Assembly (NCBI RefSeq): GCF_023169945.1
Contig: NZ_AP025591.1
Location: forward strand, 2,192,501-2,256,500
From: Anaeromyxobacter oryzae
GTDB taxonomy: Bacteria > Myxococcota > Myxococcia > Myxococcales > Anaeromyxobacteraceae
Direction: 5' to 3'
DNA: 64,000 nt
In this document: positions 45,667 through 54,449 of the stretch, one piece after another
Layout: every line of letters starts with the position of its first letter
Position numbering within the stretch: position 1 is the stretch's first letter
Program-made: the position numbers and the translations under genes
Notes under the pieces: model-generated
The model's database searches: none
What the model saw: the letters and a program-made list of their open reading frames with translations, nothing else
What the model was told of the DNA's origin: nothing

Positions 45667-46431
45667 GTGAAGCACGTTCGCCGCGAGATCCTGTCGAGGA
45701 CGGTCCTGACGAGGACCGGCATCCCCGGCTACGACTGGTGCCTGAACCCGTACGTCGGGTGCGAGCACGGCTGCTCGTACTGCTACGCGAGCTTCATGAA
45801 GCGGTTCACCGGGCACACGGAGCCGTGGGGAGCGTTCGTCGACGCCAAGGTGAACGCCCCCGACGTGCTCCGCCGCCAGCTCCGCCGCGCCCGGCGCGGG
45901 AGCGTGCTCGTCGGCACCGTGACCGACGCCTACCAGCCGATCGAGCGGGAGTACCGGCTGACGCGCCGCTGTCTCGAGGCGCTCGCCGAGCGGCAGTTCC
46001 CGGTGAGCGTCCTGACGCGGTCGCCGCTCTGCGTCCGCGACGCCGACGTGTTCCGGAGGTTCGAGGACCTCTCCGTCGGGTTCTCCATCCCCACGGACGA
46101 CGACGAGGTGCGGAAGCGCTTCGAGCCGCACGCGCCGCCCATCCCCGCGCGCATCGAGGCGCTCCGGACGCTGCACCGCGAGGGGATCCGCACCTACGTG
46201 TTCGCCGGCCCGCTCCTGCCGATGAACCCACCGCGGCTCGTCGAGCTCGTCGGCGAGGCGGCTGACGAGGTCCTCGTGGACCGGCTCAACTACCAGGAGA
46301 AGGTCGTCCGCCTGTACCGCGCGGCGGGGCTCGAGCGGTACCTCGAGCCTGCGTGGTTCGACCGCGCTGCCGGCGAGCTCCGACGCGGGTTCGAGCGGCG
46401 CGGCGTGCCCGTGTCGGTGCTGTTCGGGTGA
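45667..46431 (+). CDS. SPL-family radical SAM protein
   Basis: A 254-residue radical SAM protein. The [4Fe-4S]-binding motif is C-x3-C-x2-C (CEHGCSYC) at about 37-44, after GYDWCLNPYVG, which is typical of the COG1533 spore-photoproduct-lyase-like family. Further motifs are GTVTDAYQPIE and SVLTRSPL. Members of this broad family have various or unknown substrates; DNA repair cannot be assumed. The GTG start at 45667 is the first near the conserved region. Confidence 0.85.
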   Translation: MKHVRREILSRTVLTRTGIPGYDWCLNPYVGCEHGCSYCYASFMKRFTGHTEPWGAFVDAKVNAPDVLRRQLRRARRGSVLVGTVTDAYQPIEREYRLTRRCLEALAERQFPVSVLTRSPLCVRDADVFRRFEDLSVGFSIPTDDDEVRKRFEPHAPPIPARIEALRTLHREGIRTYVFAGPLLPMNPPRLVELVGEAADEVLVDRLNYQEKVVRLYRAAGLERYLEPAWFDRAAGELRRGFERRGVPVSVLFG

Positions 46432-46963
46432 GCGATACCCCGCTGCTCACCGCGAGGCCCGCCGCCCCCGGCCGACTCTCATCCCTCGATTGCGATGATG
46501 CCAGGGCACGGCCATCGCCGCGGGTGCTCAGCGCGTGAGCGATCCGCTCCCACGGGCCCGCGTCGGCCCGGACGTGACCGGGCGGCACTGCCCGGCGCGC
46601 TGCGTTCCCGGCGTGGCGCGGAGGCTGCATGGACCTTCGTCGCGGAGGTACGAAGCGATGTGGAACATGACGGGAGCCGCCACCGCGCGAGTGCGGAGCG
46701 AGATCTATCGACAGAAGGATGCCGGCGATTCGACGACCGGGGGCGCACATCGACCGCTTCCCGCGCGTGACGACCATCGCGAGCCGCGCGCGCCGGGTTC
46801 GCGCACGGCGGACCGCGCAGACGACGATGTGCACTAGCCCGGGATGGACGGCGCTCCGTGGCACGTCTTCGAGCCGGCTCGCTGCTCCTCGCGAGCCGGC
46901 CGAGCAGGGGTCGTGAGGCCGACCCAGTTGAAGAGGGTGCGGGCGCGAGCGCGCGTCGCTGCC
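46432..46963. other. 532-base stretch between the radical SAM gene and the operon ending at 46964
   Basis: No convincing gene is seen apart from a low-confidence small frame at 46658-46837. A perfect 10-bp stem with an 8-base loop (46873-46882 with 46891-46900) lies about 60 bases beyond the end of the XRE-cupin gene. It may end that operon, but has no T tract. Base composition is slightly less biased than in neighbouring genes. Confidence 0.4.
46658..46837 (+). CDS. Possible 59-residue protein
   Basis: The only support is a very good ribosome-binding site, GGAGGT, 8 bases before ATG 46658. The protein begins MWNMTGAATARVRSEIYRQK and then becomes low-complexity, rich in Arg, Asp and Pro. No family is recognised and third-position composition is mixed. 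Confidence 0.28.
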   Translation: MWNMTGAATARVRSEIYRQKDAGDSTTGGAHRPLPARDDHREPRAPGSRTADRADDDVH

Positions 46964-47527
46964 CTACCCCGCCGACCACACCACCGCGAGCATCCTCGAC
47001 GGCGCGTCGCCCAGCCCGCGGAAGAGGTGCGGCCGCGTCGCGTCGAGGTACGCGCTGTCCCCGGGCCGCAGCGTGCAGCGCTGCCCGTCGTGGAAGAGCT
47101 CGATCTCGCCCTCGAGCACGTAGACGAACTCCTGGCCGTCGTGCGCGAGCGGCTTCGCGTCGGTCACGCGGGGATCGAACGTGAGCAGGAACGGCTCCAT
47201 GCCGTGCCCGGGCGTGCCCGGGCGCGTGAGGCTCCGGAACGTGTAGCCCTGGTCCGTGTCGCCCTGGTCGTAGCCGACGCCGACCTCGCCGGCGCGGCAG
47301 ACGGTGAGCGCGTCGGAGGTGAACGCGCCGCCGTGCAGGATGCCCCCGAGCTTCGACCCGAGCACGCGGGAGAGCTTGATGACCACGCCGATGGACGGGA
47401 TCTCCCGTCCCTCCTCGAAGGCCGCCAGGCGATCTTCGCTCAGGCCGGCCAGGGTGCACACCTCTTCCCGGGTGAGCTCCTGGGCCTCCCGCATCTTGCG
47501 GATGCGCTCCCCGATGTCCTTCCGCAT
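46964..47527 (-). CDS. XRE-family transcription regulator with C-terminal cupin domain
   Basis: A 187-residue regulator. The N-terminal helix-turn-helix covers about 1-62 (IRKMREAQELTREEVCTLAG, then LSEDRLAAFEEGREIP). The cupin is at about 110-185 (AHDGQEFVYVLEGEIELF, then LRPGDSAYLDATRPHLF) and would bind a small ligand or metal. XRE-cupin proteins often repress the genes they are linked to and sense amino-acid or polyamine-type ligands. It lies 17 bases after the beta subunit gene and is the last gene of the 2-oxoacid:ferredoxin oxidoreductase operon. GGAGG precedes the ATG. Confidence 0.88.
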   Translation of the reverse strand: MRKDIGERIRKMREAQELTREEVCTLAGLSEDRLAAFEEGREIPSIGVVIKLSRVLGSKLGGILHGGAFTSDALTVCRAGEVGVGYDQGDTDQGYTFRSLTRPGTPGHGMEPFLLTFDPRVTDAKPLAHDGQEFVYVLEGEIELFHDGQRCTLRPGDSAYLDATRPHLFRGLGDAPSRMLAVVWSAG

Positions 47528-47544
47528 GCCGTCCTCCCGGAACG

Positions 47545-48471
47545 TCAGCCCTCGCGCTCGGCGGGCACGATGCGCCCGCTCCGCGCGCGAAGGTCGCGCC
47601 AGCTCCGCGCGATCGCGGTGGAGAGCCGCTCCGCGGAGATCCCCGATCTCTGGAACCGGCGCTGGAGCGACAGGTAGAGCTCGAGCGCCTCCCTCGAGAA
47701 GTCCGGCTCCACGTCGATGACGAGCTTCCGCCCCTCCACGATCTCGATGACCGGGTACAGGCCCGATCGCACCGCGAGGCGCACGAGCTCGATCCCGAGC
47801 GCGGGCTCCGACTTCCAGCCGGTGGGGCACGGGGCGAGCACGTGCAGGAACCGGAACCCCGAGGTGTCGAGCGCGCGGCGCATCTTGCGGAGCCCGTCCT
47901 GCGGGTGCGCGATCGACACCGACGCCGCATAGCGGACGCGGTGCGCCGCCATGATCGCGAGGATGTCCTTCTTCTCCTCCAGCTTGCCCGCGAGGACGTT
48001 CGTGGTGCTCGCGCCGGCCGGCGTCGCGGAGGAGCGCTGGCCGCCGGTGTTGCCGTAGATCTCGTTGTCGTAGCAGACGTAGAGGACGTCCTCGTCCCGC
48101 TCGGCCGCGGCGGAGAGGCTCGCCATCCCGATGTCGAAGGTGCCGCCGTCCCCCGCCCAGCACACGACGCGCGTGCCGTCGCCGTTCAGCCGCGCGACGC
48201 GGGCGAGCCCCGTCGCGACGGCGGCGCCCGCGCCGAAGGTGGAGAGCACGACGGGCGCGCCGAGCGACGTGGTCGGGAACGGGCCCGCCATGACCGCTGC
48301 GCACGAGGCCGGCACCACGAGCTGCACCCGCCGCTGCTCGATCGCCCGCCCGAAGAGCTGGAGCGCCGAGGACATGCCGCAGCCGCCGCAGTTGCTGTTG
48401 CCCGGTCGGAGGAGCGGTCCGGCGCAGGCGGGCGCCGCGACGGACACCGGGGACGGCGACGCCTGTCTCAT
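47545..48471 (-). CDS. 2-oxoacid:ferredoxin oxidoreductase beta subunit
   Basis: A 308-residue thiamine diphosphate-binding subunit. GNSNCGGCG near 24-32 and CWAGDGGTFDIGMASLS near 108 are the family's iron-sulfur and thiamine diphosphate motifs; the latter continues to YDNEIYGNTGGQ. The enzyme oxidatively decarboxylates a 2-oxoacid (pyruvate, 2-oxoisovalerate or a similar acid) with CoA and reduces ferredoxin; which acid is not evident from sequence. The gene overlaps the alpha subunit stop by 4 bases. Confidence 0.88.
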   Translation of the reverse strand: MRQASPSPVSVAAPACAGPLLRPGNSNCGGCGMSSALQLFGRAIEQRRVQLVVPASCAAVMAGPFPTTSLGAPVVLSTFGAGAAVATGLARVARLNGDGTRVVCWAGDGGTFDIGMASLSAAAERDEDVLYVCYDNEIYGNTGGQRSSATPAGASTTNVLAGKLEEKKDILAIMAAHRVRYAASVSIAHPQDGLRKMRRALDTSGFRFLHVLAPCPTGWKSEPALGIELVRLAVRSGLYPVIEIVEGRKLVIDVEPDFSREALELYLSLQRRFQRSGISAERLSTAIARSWRDLRARSGRIVPAEREG

Positions 48472-49637
48472 GTGCCTGCCTCCACGAGGACGGGCGCGCC
48501 GGCGGACGTGCGGGCCGAGAGGTCGGCCGCGATCGCCGCGACGTGCTCCGGCCGGACGTCGCCCCCGCCCACGCCGGTCACGTAGCCCTGCACGATCGCG
48601 CCCGGCGCGGCCTGCCCGCGGACCTCGCCCCACAGCACGCCCCCGAACCCGAGGCTGAGGTCGCGGTCGATCACCGCGACGCGCGACACGCCGCGGAACA
48701 GCCGGGCGAGCTGCTCCGCCGGGAACGGCCGGAACATGCGGACGCGCACGGAGCCGAGCCGCTCCCCGCGCGCGCGGGCTACGTCGACGGCGCGCTCCGC
48801 CGTCGAGGCGATGGTCCCCATGGACACGATCAGCGTCTCCGCGTCCTCGGCGCGGTACGGCACCACCGGATCGGCGGGGCGGCGCCCCATCTCGCGCTCG
48901 AACGCGTCCTGCACCTCGCGGTAGACGTCGAAGACGCGCGCCATCGCCGCGTGGTGCTGGGCCCGGTGGACCTCCGTCGAGTGCGGCGCGTCGATGCCCC
49001 CCATCACGCGGGGCGTCGTGCCGAGCCGGCCGGGGAGGTCGAGCGGCGGCAGGAAGCCGTCGACGCGGTCCTGCGAGGGCACGTCGGTCTCCGTCATCGT
49101 GTGCGAGAGCACGAAGCCCTCCTGGCACACGAGCACCGGCAGGAGCACCCGGCGGTCCTCCGCGAGCCGGTAGGCGCACAGCACGCTGTCGAGGACCTCC
49201 TGGTTGTCGGCGCAGTAGAGCTGCACCCAGCCGCTGTCGCGCAGCAGGAGCGTGTCGCCGTGATCCGCCCAGATGTTCCAGGGCGGCCCGAGCGTGCGGT
49301 TCGCGGCCACCATCACCACTGGCAGGCGCAGGAGCGCCGCCGAGATCACGTTCTCCGCCATGAGCGCGAGCCCGTTCGACGACGACGTGGTGAACGTCCG
49401 GGCCCCGCTCGCCGCCGCGCCGATGCAGACCGCCATGGCGCTGTGCTCGCTCTCGACGCGCACCACCTCGCCCTTCTCGATCTCCTGGTTGCAGAGGAGC
49501 TCCATGCACTCGGTGGAGGGCGTGATGGGGTAGACGCCGCTGCAGAAGCCGCGCGCGGTGCGGTTGGCGCGCCCGGCGAGGGCCGCGGCGAGCGCGGCGG
49601 CGTGGTTCGCGCTGATGAGCTGACCGGCCACGATCAC
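48468..49637 (-). CDS. 2-oxoacid:ferredoxin oxidoreductase alpha subunit
   Basis: A 389-residue subunit. It carries GVYPITPSTECMELL near the N terminus, then SEHSAMAVCIGAAASGARTFTTSSSNGLALM and, near 100, the VVMVAANRTLGPP stretch. These fit the PorA/VorA alpha chain, which binds CoA and forms the active-site domain. The start is GTG 49637, overlapping the stop of the fused gamma gene. The partners are the beta subunit (47545) and the fused gamma/flavoprotein/ferredoxin (49634-51877). Confidence 0.88.
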   Translation of the reverse strand: MIVAGQLISANHAAALAAALAGRANRTARGFCSGVYPITPSTECMELLCNQEIEKGEVVRVESEHSAMAVCIGAAASGARTFTTSSSNGLALMAENVISAALLRLPVVMVAANRTLGPPWNIWADHGDTLLLRDSGWVQLYCADNQEVLDSVLCAYRLAEDRRVLLPVLVCQEGFVLSHTMTETDVPSQDRVDGFLPPLDLPGRLGTTPRVMGGIDAPHSTEVHRAQHHAAMARVFDVYREVQDAFEREMGRRPADPVVPYRAEDAETLIVSMGTIASTAERAVDVARARGERLGSVRVRMFRPFPAEQLARLFRGVSRVAVIDRDLSLGFGGVLWGEVRGQAAPGAIVQGYVTGVGGGDVRPEHVAAIAADLSARTSAGAPVLVEAGT

Positions 49638-51877
49638 CTCGCCGACGTCTCGAGCGTCATCTCCATCGCCCGCCGCGGGCACTCCGCCACGCACATGCCG
49701 CACCCCTTGCAGAAGGCCTCGTCCACCGCGTAGCCGTCCCCGCTCCGGCTCACGACGCCCTCCGGGCACGAGAGGAGGCACGTGTCGCAGCGCGTGCAGC
49801 GCCCGCACGAGAAGCAGCGCTCGGCCTCCGACGCGTCGTCGAGCCCGCGGCTCACCTCCTCGAAGCCGCGCGCGCGGGCCGCCGGCGGGGCGTGCCGCTC
49901 GGGGCGCTGCGGCATCACCTCGAAGTGGCTGAAGCGCACGTGGGCCGGCGAGACCCGCTCCTCGGGCGCCGGCACGACCTCGGCCGGCGCCGCCCTCCCC
50001 TCGGCCGCCGCCAGCGCGCGCAGCGCGATCCTCCGGCCGCTCCCGATGGCGTGCGTGACCGTCCCCTCGCCGGTGGCCAGGTCGCCCGCGAGCCACACGT
50101 TCGTCGGCCGCTCCCCGTCGAAGGCGCGGCTCTCCCGGACCGACCAGCCGGCGGGGACGAGGCCGAGGTCCGCGCCCTGGCCGAGGGCGAGGAGCACGCC
50201 GTCGCAGGCGCTGGCGCGGGTGCGATCGGTGACCACCGGACGCCGCCGGCCGCTCGCGTCGGGCGCGCCCGGCTCCACCTCCGCGAGCGTCACGCGCTCG
50301 ACCCGGCCGTTCCCGGCGAAGGCCACCGGCTGGCGGTGCAGCAGGAGCTCGACGCCCTCGGCGACGGCCTCCTCGATCTCGGCGGCGATGGCGGGCATCT
50401 CCGCGCGCCCGCGCCGGTAGGCGATGGTGACGCGCGCGGCCCCGCAGCGGAGCGCCGTCCGCGCGCAGTCCACCGCGGTGTTCCCGCCGCCCACCACTAC
50501 GACGTGGCCGCGGAGCGAGACGTCGCCGCCGCTCTTCACCGCGTCGAGGAACCCGAGCCCGTCCACCACGCCGCGAAGCGAACGGCCCGGGACGTCGAGG
50601 TCGCCGGCGCGCTGCAGCCCCGCCGCCAGGATCACCGCGTCGTGGCCCGCGGCGAGCTCGCGCACCGCCGAGGTGTCCACCGCGTAGCCGCACCGGGCGT
50701 CCACGCCGAGCGCGAGGATCCGCGCGAGGTCGGCGTCGAGCACCTCGTGCGGGAGCCGGTAGGCCGGGATCCCCGTCCGCAGCACGCCGCCGAGCCGCGG
50801 CGCGGCCTCGAGGATCGTGACCGCGTGCCCCGCGGAGCGCAGCGCGAACGCGGCGGAGAGCCCGGCGGGCCCGCTCCCCACGACCGCGAACCGGCGCGGC
50901 CTCGGGGCGCCCCGCGGACGCTCCGGCTCCGGGCCGGCGCGGTCGCCGATCCAGCGCTCGAGCGCGCGGACGTTCACGGCGCCGTCGTAGGCGGCGCGGT
51001 TGCACGCGCTCATGCACGGGCCGGGGCAGACCCGGCCGCAGACGGACGGGAGGGGCTGCGTCGCGAGGAGGACGCGCGCCGCCGCCTCGACGCCGCCGGT
51101 CCGGAGCGCCCCGATGAAGCCGACGACGTCGTTCCCCGCCGGGCAGGCCGCGTTGCACGGCGCGACGTGGCTCCGGTACCGCGGACGCTGCGTCCGCCAG
51201 GTGCCGGTCGGGAGCCGGGTGGGGAAGTCCTCGGTGAGCTCGGCGATGCCGATCACCGGCGGCGCCGCCGCCCGCGCGCGCGGCGCCGCCGGCGCGGTGG
51301 CGCCGGGCCCGGGCGCGCGCACCACGACGCCGTCGTACGCCTCGCGGGCCGCCGGGAGATCGCCCTCCAGCTCCAGGACCCGGTACGCGCGCTCGACGAC
51401 CTCCCACGGGATCCCCACGACGCGGGCGTAGGCGCCGGCGACGGTGGTGTTGACGATGACGAGGGCGGTCGAGCCGATGCCGTGGCGGCGCGCGACGGCC
51501 GTCGCGTCCAGCGCGGCGACGCGGAAGCTCCGGTGGCGCTCCGTGAACACCCCGAGCCCGCGGGCGCTGTTCACGAGCAGCACCGCCCCGGGCGCGGCGC
51601 CGTCGAGCACGTCGTCGCCGAGGAGCGCCGCGTCCAGCACGAGGAGGTGGTGAGGCCGGTAGACCTTGTTCCGGTTGGTGACCGGCGCGGTGTCGACGCG
51701 GGTGAAGGCGCGCACCGGGGCGCCGGCCCGCTCCGAGCCGTAGTCGCCGAAGGCCTGCACGTGCAGGCCCTGCTCCGCGTACAGGCACGCGAGGAGCTTC
51801 GCGCAGGTCACGCCCCCCTGCCCGCCGCGCCCGTGGACGCGGATCTCGAGGGGTAGCTTCGGCGCGCCGGCGCGCAC
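49634..51877 (-). CDS. Fusion of 2-oxoacid:ferredoxin oxidoreductase gamma subunit, GltD-like flavoprotein and 2[4Fe-4S] ferredoxin
   Basis: A 747-residue, three-part protein. Residues about 8-190 are a gamma (PorC-type) domain beginning EIRVHGRGGQGGVTCAKLL. The middle (about 220-650) is GltD-like: a Cys-rich start (CNAACPAGN, then CGRVCPGPCMSACNR), an FAD motif VVGSGPAGLSAAFAL and an NAD(P) motif VVVGGGNTAVDCA. The end carries two [4Fe-4S] sites, CTRCDTCLLSCP and CKGCGMCVAECP, as in PorD. The flavoprotein may move electrons between ferredoxin and NAD(P)H. I place the start at GTG 51877, since the sigma-54 promoter at 51915-51930 would leave no leader for GTG 51901. Confidence 0.85.
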   Translation of the reverse strand: MRAGAPKLPLEIRVHGRGGQGGVTCAKLLACLYAEQGLHVQAFGDYGSERAGAPVRAFTRVDTAPVTNRNKVYRPHHLLVLDAALLGDDVLDGAAPGAVLLVNSARGLGVFTERHRSFRVAALDATAVARRHGIGSTALVIVNTTVAGAYARVVGIPWEVVERAYRVLELEGDLPAAREAYDGVVVRAPGPGATAPAAPRARAAAPPVIGIAELTEDFPTRLPTGTWRTQRPRYRSHVAPCNAACPAGNDVVGFIGALRTGGVEAAARVLLATQPLPSVCGRVCPGPCMSACNRAAYDGAVNVRALERWIGDRAGPEPERPRGAPRPRRFAVVGSGPAGLSAAFALRSAGHAVTILEAAPRLGGVLRTGIPAYRLPHEVLDADLARILALGVDARCGYAVDTSAVRELAAGHDAVILAAGLQRAGDLDVPGRSLRGVVDGLGFLDAVKSGGDVSLRGHVVVVGGGNTAVDCARTALRCGAARVTIAYRRGRAEMPAIAAEIEEAVAEGVELLLHRQPVAFAGNGRVERVTLAEVEPGAPDASGRRRPVVTDRTRASACDGVLLALGQGADLGLVPAGWSVRESRAFDGERPTNVWLAGDLATGEGTVTHAIGSGRRIALRALAAAEGRAAPAEVVPAPEERVSPAHVRFSHFEVMPQRPERHAPPAARARGFEEVSRGLDDASEAERCFSCGRCTRCDTCLLSCPEGVVSRSGDGYAVDEAFCKGCGMCVAECPRRAMEMTLETSAR

Positions 51878-51914
51878 CGCGGCGGAAGGGCACTCGCTCA
51901 CGAGGTCGTGAACG

Positions 51915-51930
51915 AGCAATCCGCGCGCCC
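51915..51930 (-). promoter_or_regulatory. Sigma-54-type promoter of the 2-oxoacid oxidoreductase operon
   Basis: On the minus strand GGGCGCG, four bases, then TTGCT: the GG and GC are 10 bases apart, the -12 element is perfect and the -24 element keeps five of seven bases. The start of transcription should be near 51904. The divergent gene at 52041 encodes a sigma-54 activator, which supports it. Confidence 0.6.
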
Positions 51931-52001
51931 GACCGCGCGACGGCGAGGCGCGTGGGATCCCGGGAGGTTGCGTCCCGGCAGGAGCGCGCACCTGAAACTC
52001 T

Positions 52002-52024
52002 TTTCATGCTACTTCTTTCATGCT
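52002..52024. promoter_or_regulatory. Direct repeat TTTCATGCT in an AT-rich island
   Basis: TTTCATGCT occurs at 52002-52010 and again at 52016-52024, 14 bases apart, between the divergent oxidoreductase operon and its activator. The AT content contrasts with the surroundings. The second copy lies just before the activator's ribosome-binding site. It may be an activator or repressor binding site, or a promoter. Confidence 0.45.
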
Positions 52025-52040
52025 CGGCCGCGGAGGTCCC

Positions 52041-53762
52041 ATGGCGATCGCCTCTTCCATGTCGCTCGCGCAGCTCGAGGCCATCCTCGACGCGACCGCC
52101 GAGGGAGTCATCGCGGTCGACGCCGCCGGCCGGATCGTCCTCTTCAACGCGACGGCGGGTGCCATCCTGCGCCGACCGGTGAACGACGTCCTCGGAAGGC
52201 CGGTCGGCGAGGTCGTCCCCAACAGCCGGCTGCCCGGCGTCCTCCGCAGCGGGAAGGACGAGCTCGACCAGTACCAGGACGTCGGAGCGACCACGATCCT
52301 CACGAACCGGGTCGTCGTGCGCGGCCGGGGCGGCGAGATCGAGGGCGCGGTGGCGATCTTCCGGGACGTCTCCGAGCTCCGGACGCTCACGGGCCAGCTG
52401 CGCACCGCGCGGGAGCTCCGCGAGGTCTCGGAGGCGATCATCCGGTGCTCCCAGGAGGCGATCTCGATCGCCGACGCGAAGGGCAACACCGTCCTGGTGA
52501 ACCCGGCGTACACGCGGCTCATGGGGCTCGGCGAGGCGGAGGTGATCGGCCGCCCCGTCACCGCGGACATCGCCGAGGGCGAGAGCGTGCACCTGCGCGT
52601 GCTGCGCACGCGCAAGGCGATCCGGGGGGCGCGGCTCAGGGTGGGCCCGCAGGCGCGGGAGGTGATCGTCAACGCGGCGCCGCTGCTCGTGGGCGGCGAG
52701 CTCAAGGGGAGCGTGGGCGTGGTCCACGACGTGTCGGAGCTCCGGCGCCTCTCCGACGAGCTGGCCTCCGCGAAGCAGCTCCTGCGCAAGCTCGAGCCGC
52801 GGCGCTCGTTCGACGACATCGTCGGCGAGGGGCCGGCGATCTCGCGCGCGAAGGAGCTCGCGCGGAAGGCCGCGCGGACTCCGGCGACGGTGCTCCTGCT
52901 CGGCGAGAGCGGGACGGGCAAGGAGCTCTTCGCCCACGCCATCCACCACGCGAGCGACCGGCGCGACGGACCGCTGGTCCGCGTGAACTGCGCGGCCATC
53001 CCGGAGGGCCTCCTCGAGTCCTCGCTGTTCGGCTACGCGGGGGGCGCGTTCACCGGCGCGCGCACCCACGGGCAGAAGGGCCACTTCGAGGAGGCGGAGG
53101 GCGGCACCCTGTTCCTCGACGAGATCGCGGAGGCACCGCTCGCGCTCCAGGCGAAGCTCCTCCGCGCGCTGCAGGAGCGGGAGATCGTGCGGGTCGGGAG
53201 CAGCAAGCCGGTCCGCGTCGACGTCCGGCTGATCGCGGCGACGAACGCGGATCTCGAGGCGGCCATCGCCCGCGGCGCGTTCCGGCAGGACCTCTTCTAC
53301 CGGCTCAGCGTGATGCCCATCCGCGTGCCGAGCCTGCGGGAGCGCCGCGAGGACGTGCTGCCGCTCTCGCGCGCGCTGCTCGCGCGCATCTGCGCCGAGT
53401 ACCGCGTCGCGCCGGTGGACCTGGCGCCCGACGCGCTCGCCCTGCTGGAGTCCTTGCCGTGGAGGGGGAACGTGCGCGAGCTCGAGAACGTCCTCCGCCG
53501 CGGGGTCATCGACAAGCCCGCCGACGCGTACGTGCTCCGCGCCGCCGACCTCGATCTCGCGGACGTGAGCGCGGAGCGGGACGACGGCGCGGCGACCTCA
53601 GGCAGGCCGCGCAGGCTCTCGGAGCTGAAGGCCGCCTGGGAGCGGCAGCTCCTGCGCACGCACCTCGCCCGGAACGGCGGGAACCGCGAGGCGACGGCGC
53701 GCGCGCTCGGGATCACCGTGAGGAACCTCTACTACAAGCTGAAGCGGCACCGGCTGGGGTGA
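52041..53762 (+). CDS. Sigma-54-dependent activator with two PAS domains
   Basis: A 573-residue enhancer-binding protein. PAS domains lie at about 8-110 and 130-235. The AAA+ domain (about 250-480) contains Walker A GESGTGKE, the sigma-54 loop GAFTGA and a Walker B-type FLDEIAEAP. A Fis-type helix-turn-helix is at the C terminus (EATARALGITVRNLYYKL). ATG 52041 has GGAGG 5 bases upstream; ATG 52020 is possible. Its position, divergent from the 2-oxoacid oxidoreductase operon with a sigma-54-type promoter, makes that operon the likely target. Confidence 0.9.
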   Translation: MAIASSMSLAQLEAILDATAEGVIAVDAAGRIVLFNATAGAILRRPVNDVLGRPVGEVVPNSRLPGVLRSGKDELDQYQDVGATTILTNRVVVRGRGGEIEGAVAIFRDVSELRTLTGQLRTARELREVSEAIIRCSQEAISIADAKGNTVLVNPAYTRLMGLGEAEVIGRPVTADIAEGESVHLRVLRTRKAIRGARLRVGPQAREVIVNAAPLLVGGELKGSVGVVHDVSELRRLSDELASAKQLLRKLEPRRSFDDIVGEGPAISRAKELARKAARTPATVLLLGESGTGKELFAHAIHHASDRRDGPLVRVNCAAIPEGLLESSLFGYAGGAFTGARTHGQKGHFEEAEGGTLFLDEIAEAPLALQAKLLRALQEREIVRVGSSKPVRVDVRLIAATNADLEAAIARGAFRQDLFYRLSVMPIRVPSLRERREDVLPLSRALLARICAEYRVAPVDLAPDALALLESLPWRGNVRELENVLRRGVIDKPADAYVLRAADLDLADVSAERDDGAATSGRPRRLSELKAAWERQLLRTHLARNGGNREATARALGITVRNLYYKLKRHRLG

Positions 53763-53902
53763 AGGTCCCGCACCCGTCGATACATCAACCAGCAGGAAGT
53801 CCGCGACGTCGCCGCGGCTGATCGTGAGGCGGGCGGCCTCGGGCATTCCTTCCGTCCGCGGCGCCGACGTCCGTTCGATCGCGGGCGCACCCGACCGCTC
53901 GC

Positions 53903-54349
53903 TCATTCGTACCAGGTCGGCACGATGCGTCGGATCTCCGACAGCGACGCGAGGCGGCAGAGCTCCTGCCAGGCGCGGTCCGTCACTGCGCCGTGACGCG
54001 AGGTGCAGACCGAAGGATCGTCCGGGAGCGTCGGGTAGAAGTACAGGGTCTCGACGGCGGGATCGCAGCCCGCGCGGCCGCGGCTCGCTCCCGTCCGCAC
54101 GGAGGGGGCGATGCTCCTCACCTTCGCCTCGAGCGTCGCGTCGCCGCGCGCGACGCAGAACTCGACCGAGCCGTCGTTCTGGCAGCCCGTCGCCTGCGTG
54201 AACCTCAGCTTCTCGGTCGCGCAGCGCGCCGGGACCGCCACGGTCGTCTCCTTCGCCGGCTCCACCGGGAAGGGCGGCCGGCAGGCGAGCAGCAGGAGCG
54301 CAGCGAACGATGCGATCACGATCGGCCGGAGGAGATGCACGGCCATCAT
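53903..54349 (-). CDS. Hypothetical lipoprotein
   Basis: A 148-residue secreted protein. Its N terminus is a lipoprotein signal with the lipobox LLAC (Cys23), so it should be attached to the outer face of the inner membrane or to the outer membrane. The mature part has six further cysteines and ends with an IRRIVPTWYE segment; no domain is recognised. It is divergent from the sirtuin gene. Confidence 0.7.
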   Translation of the reverse strand: MMAVHLLRPIVIASFAALLLLACRPPFPVEPAKETTVAVPARCATEKLRFTQATGCQNDGSVEFCVARGDATLEAKVRSIAPSVRTGASRGRAGCDPAVETLYFYPTLPDDPSVCTSRHGAVTDRAWQELCRLASLSEIRRIVPTWYE

Positions 54350-54449
54350 CAAAGCACGAACCCGCCTCGCCTCGGCCCGCTTCGAACGCGGGGCATGTGG
54401 AGTTGACACTGGGTGTGTCCGTTGGAAGCGAACGCGTTCGCCGGGCGGT

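Noticed and set aside
46286..46864. A 192-codon minus-strand frame in the 46432-46963 gap
   Set aside because: Basic, low-complexity translation, overlapping the radical SAM gene; no motif or ribosome-binding site.
52030..52045. A second GG-N10-GC site on the minus strand before the activator gene
   Set aside because: The -12 box is CGGC and it overlaps the activator's ribosome-binding site; the site at 51915-51930 is better.
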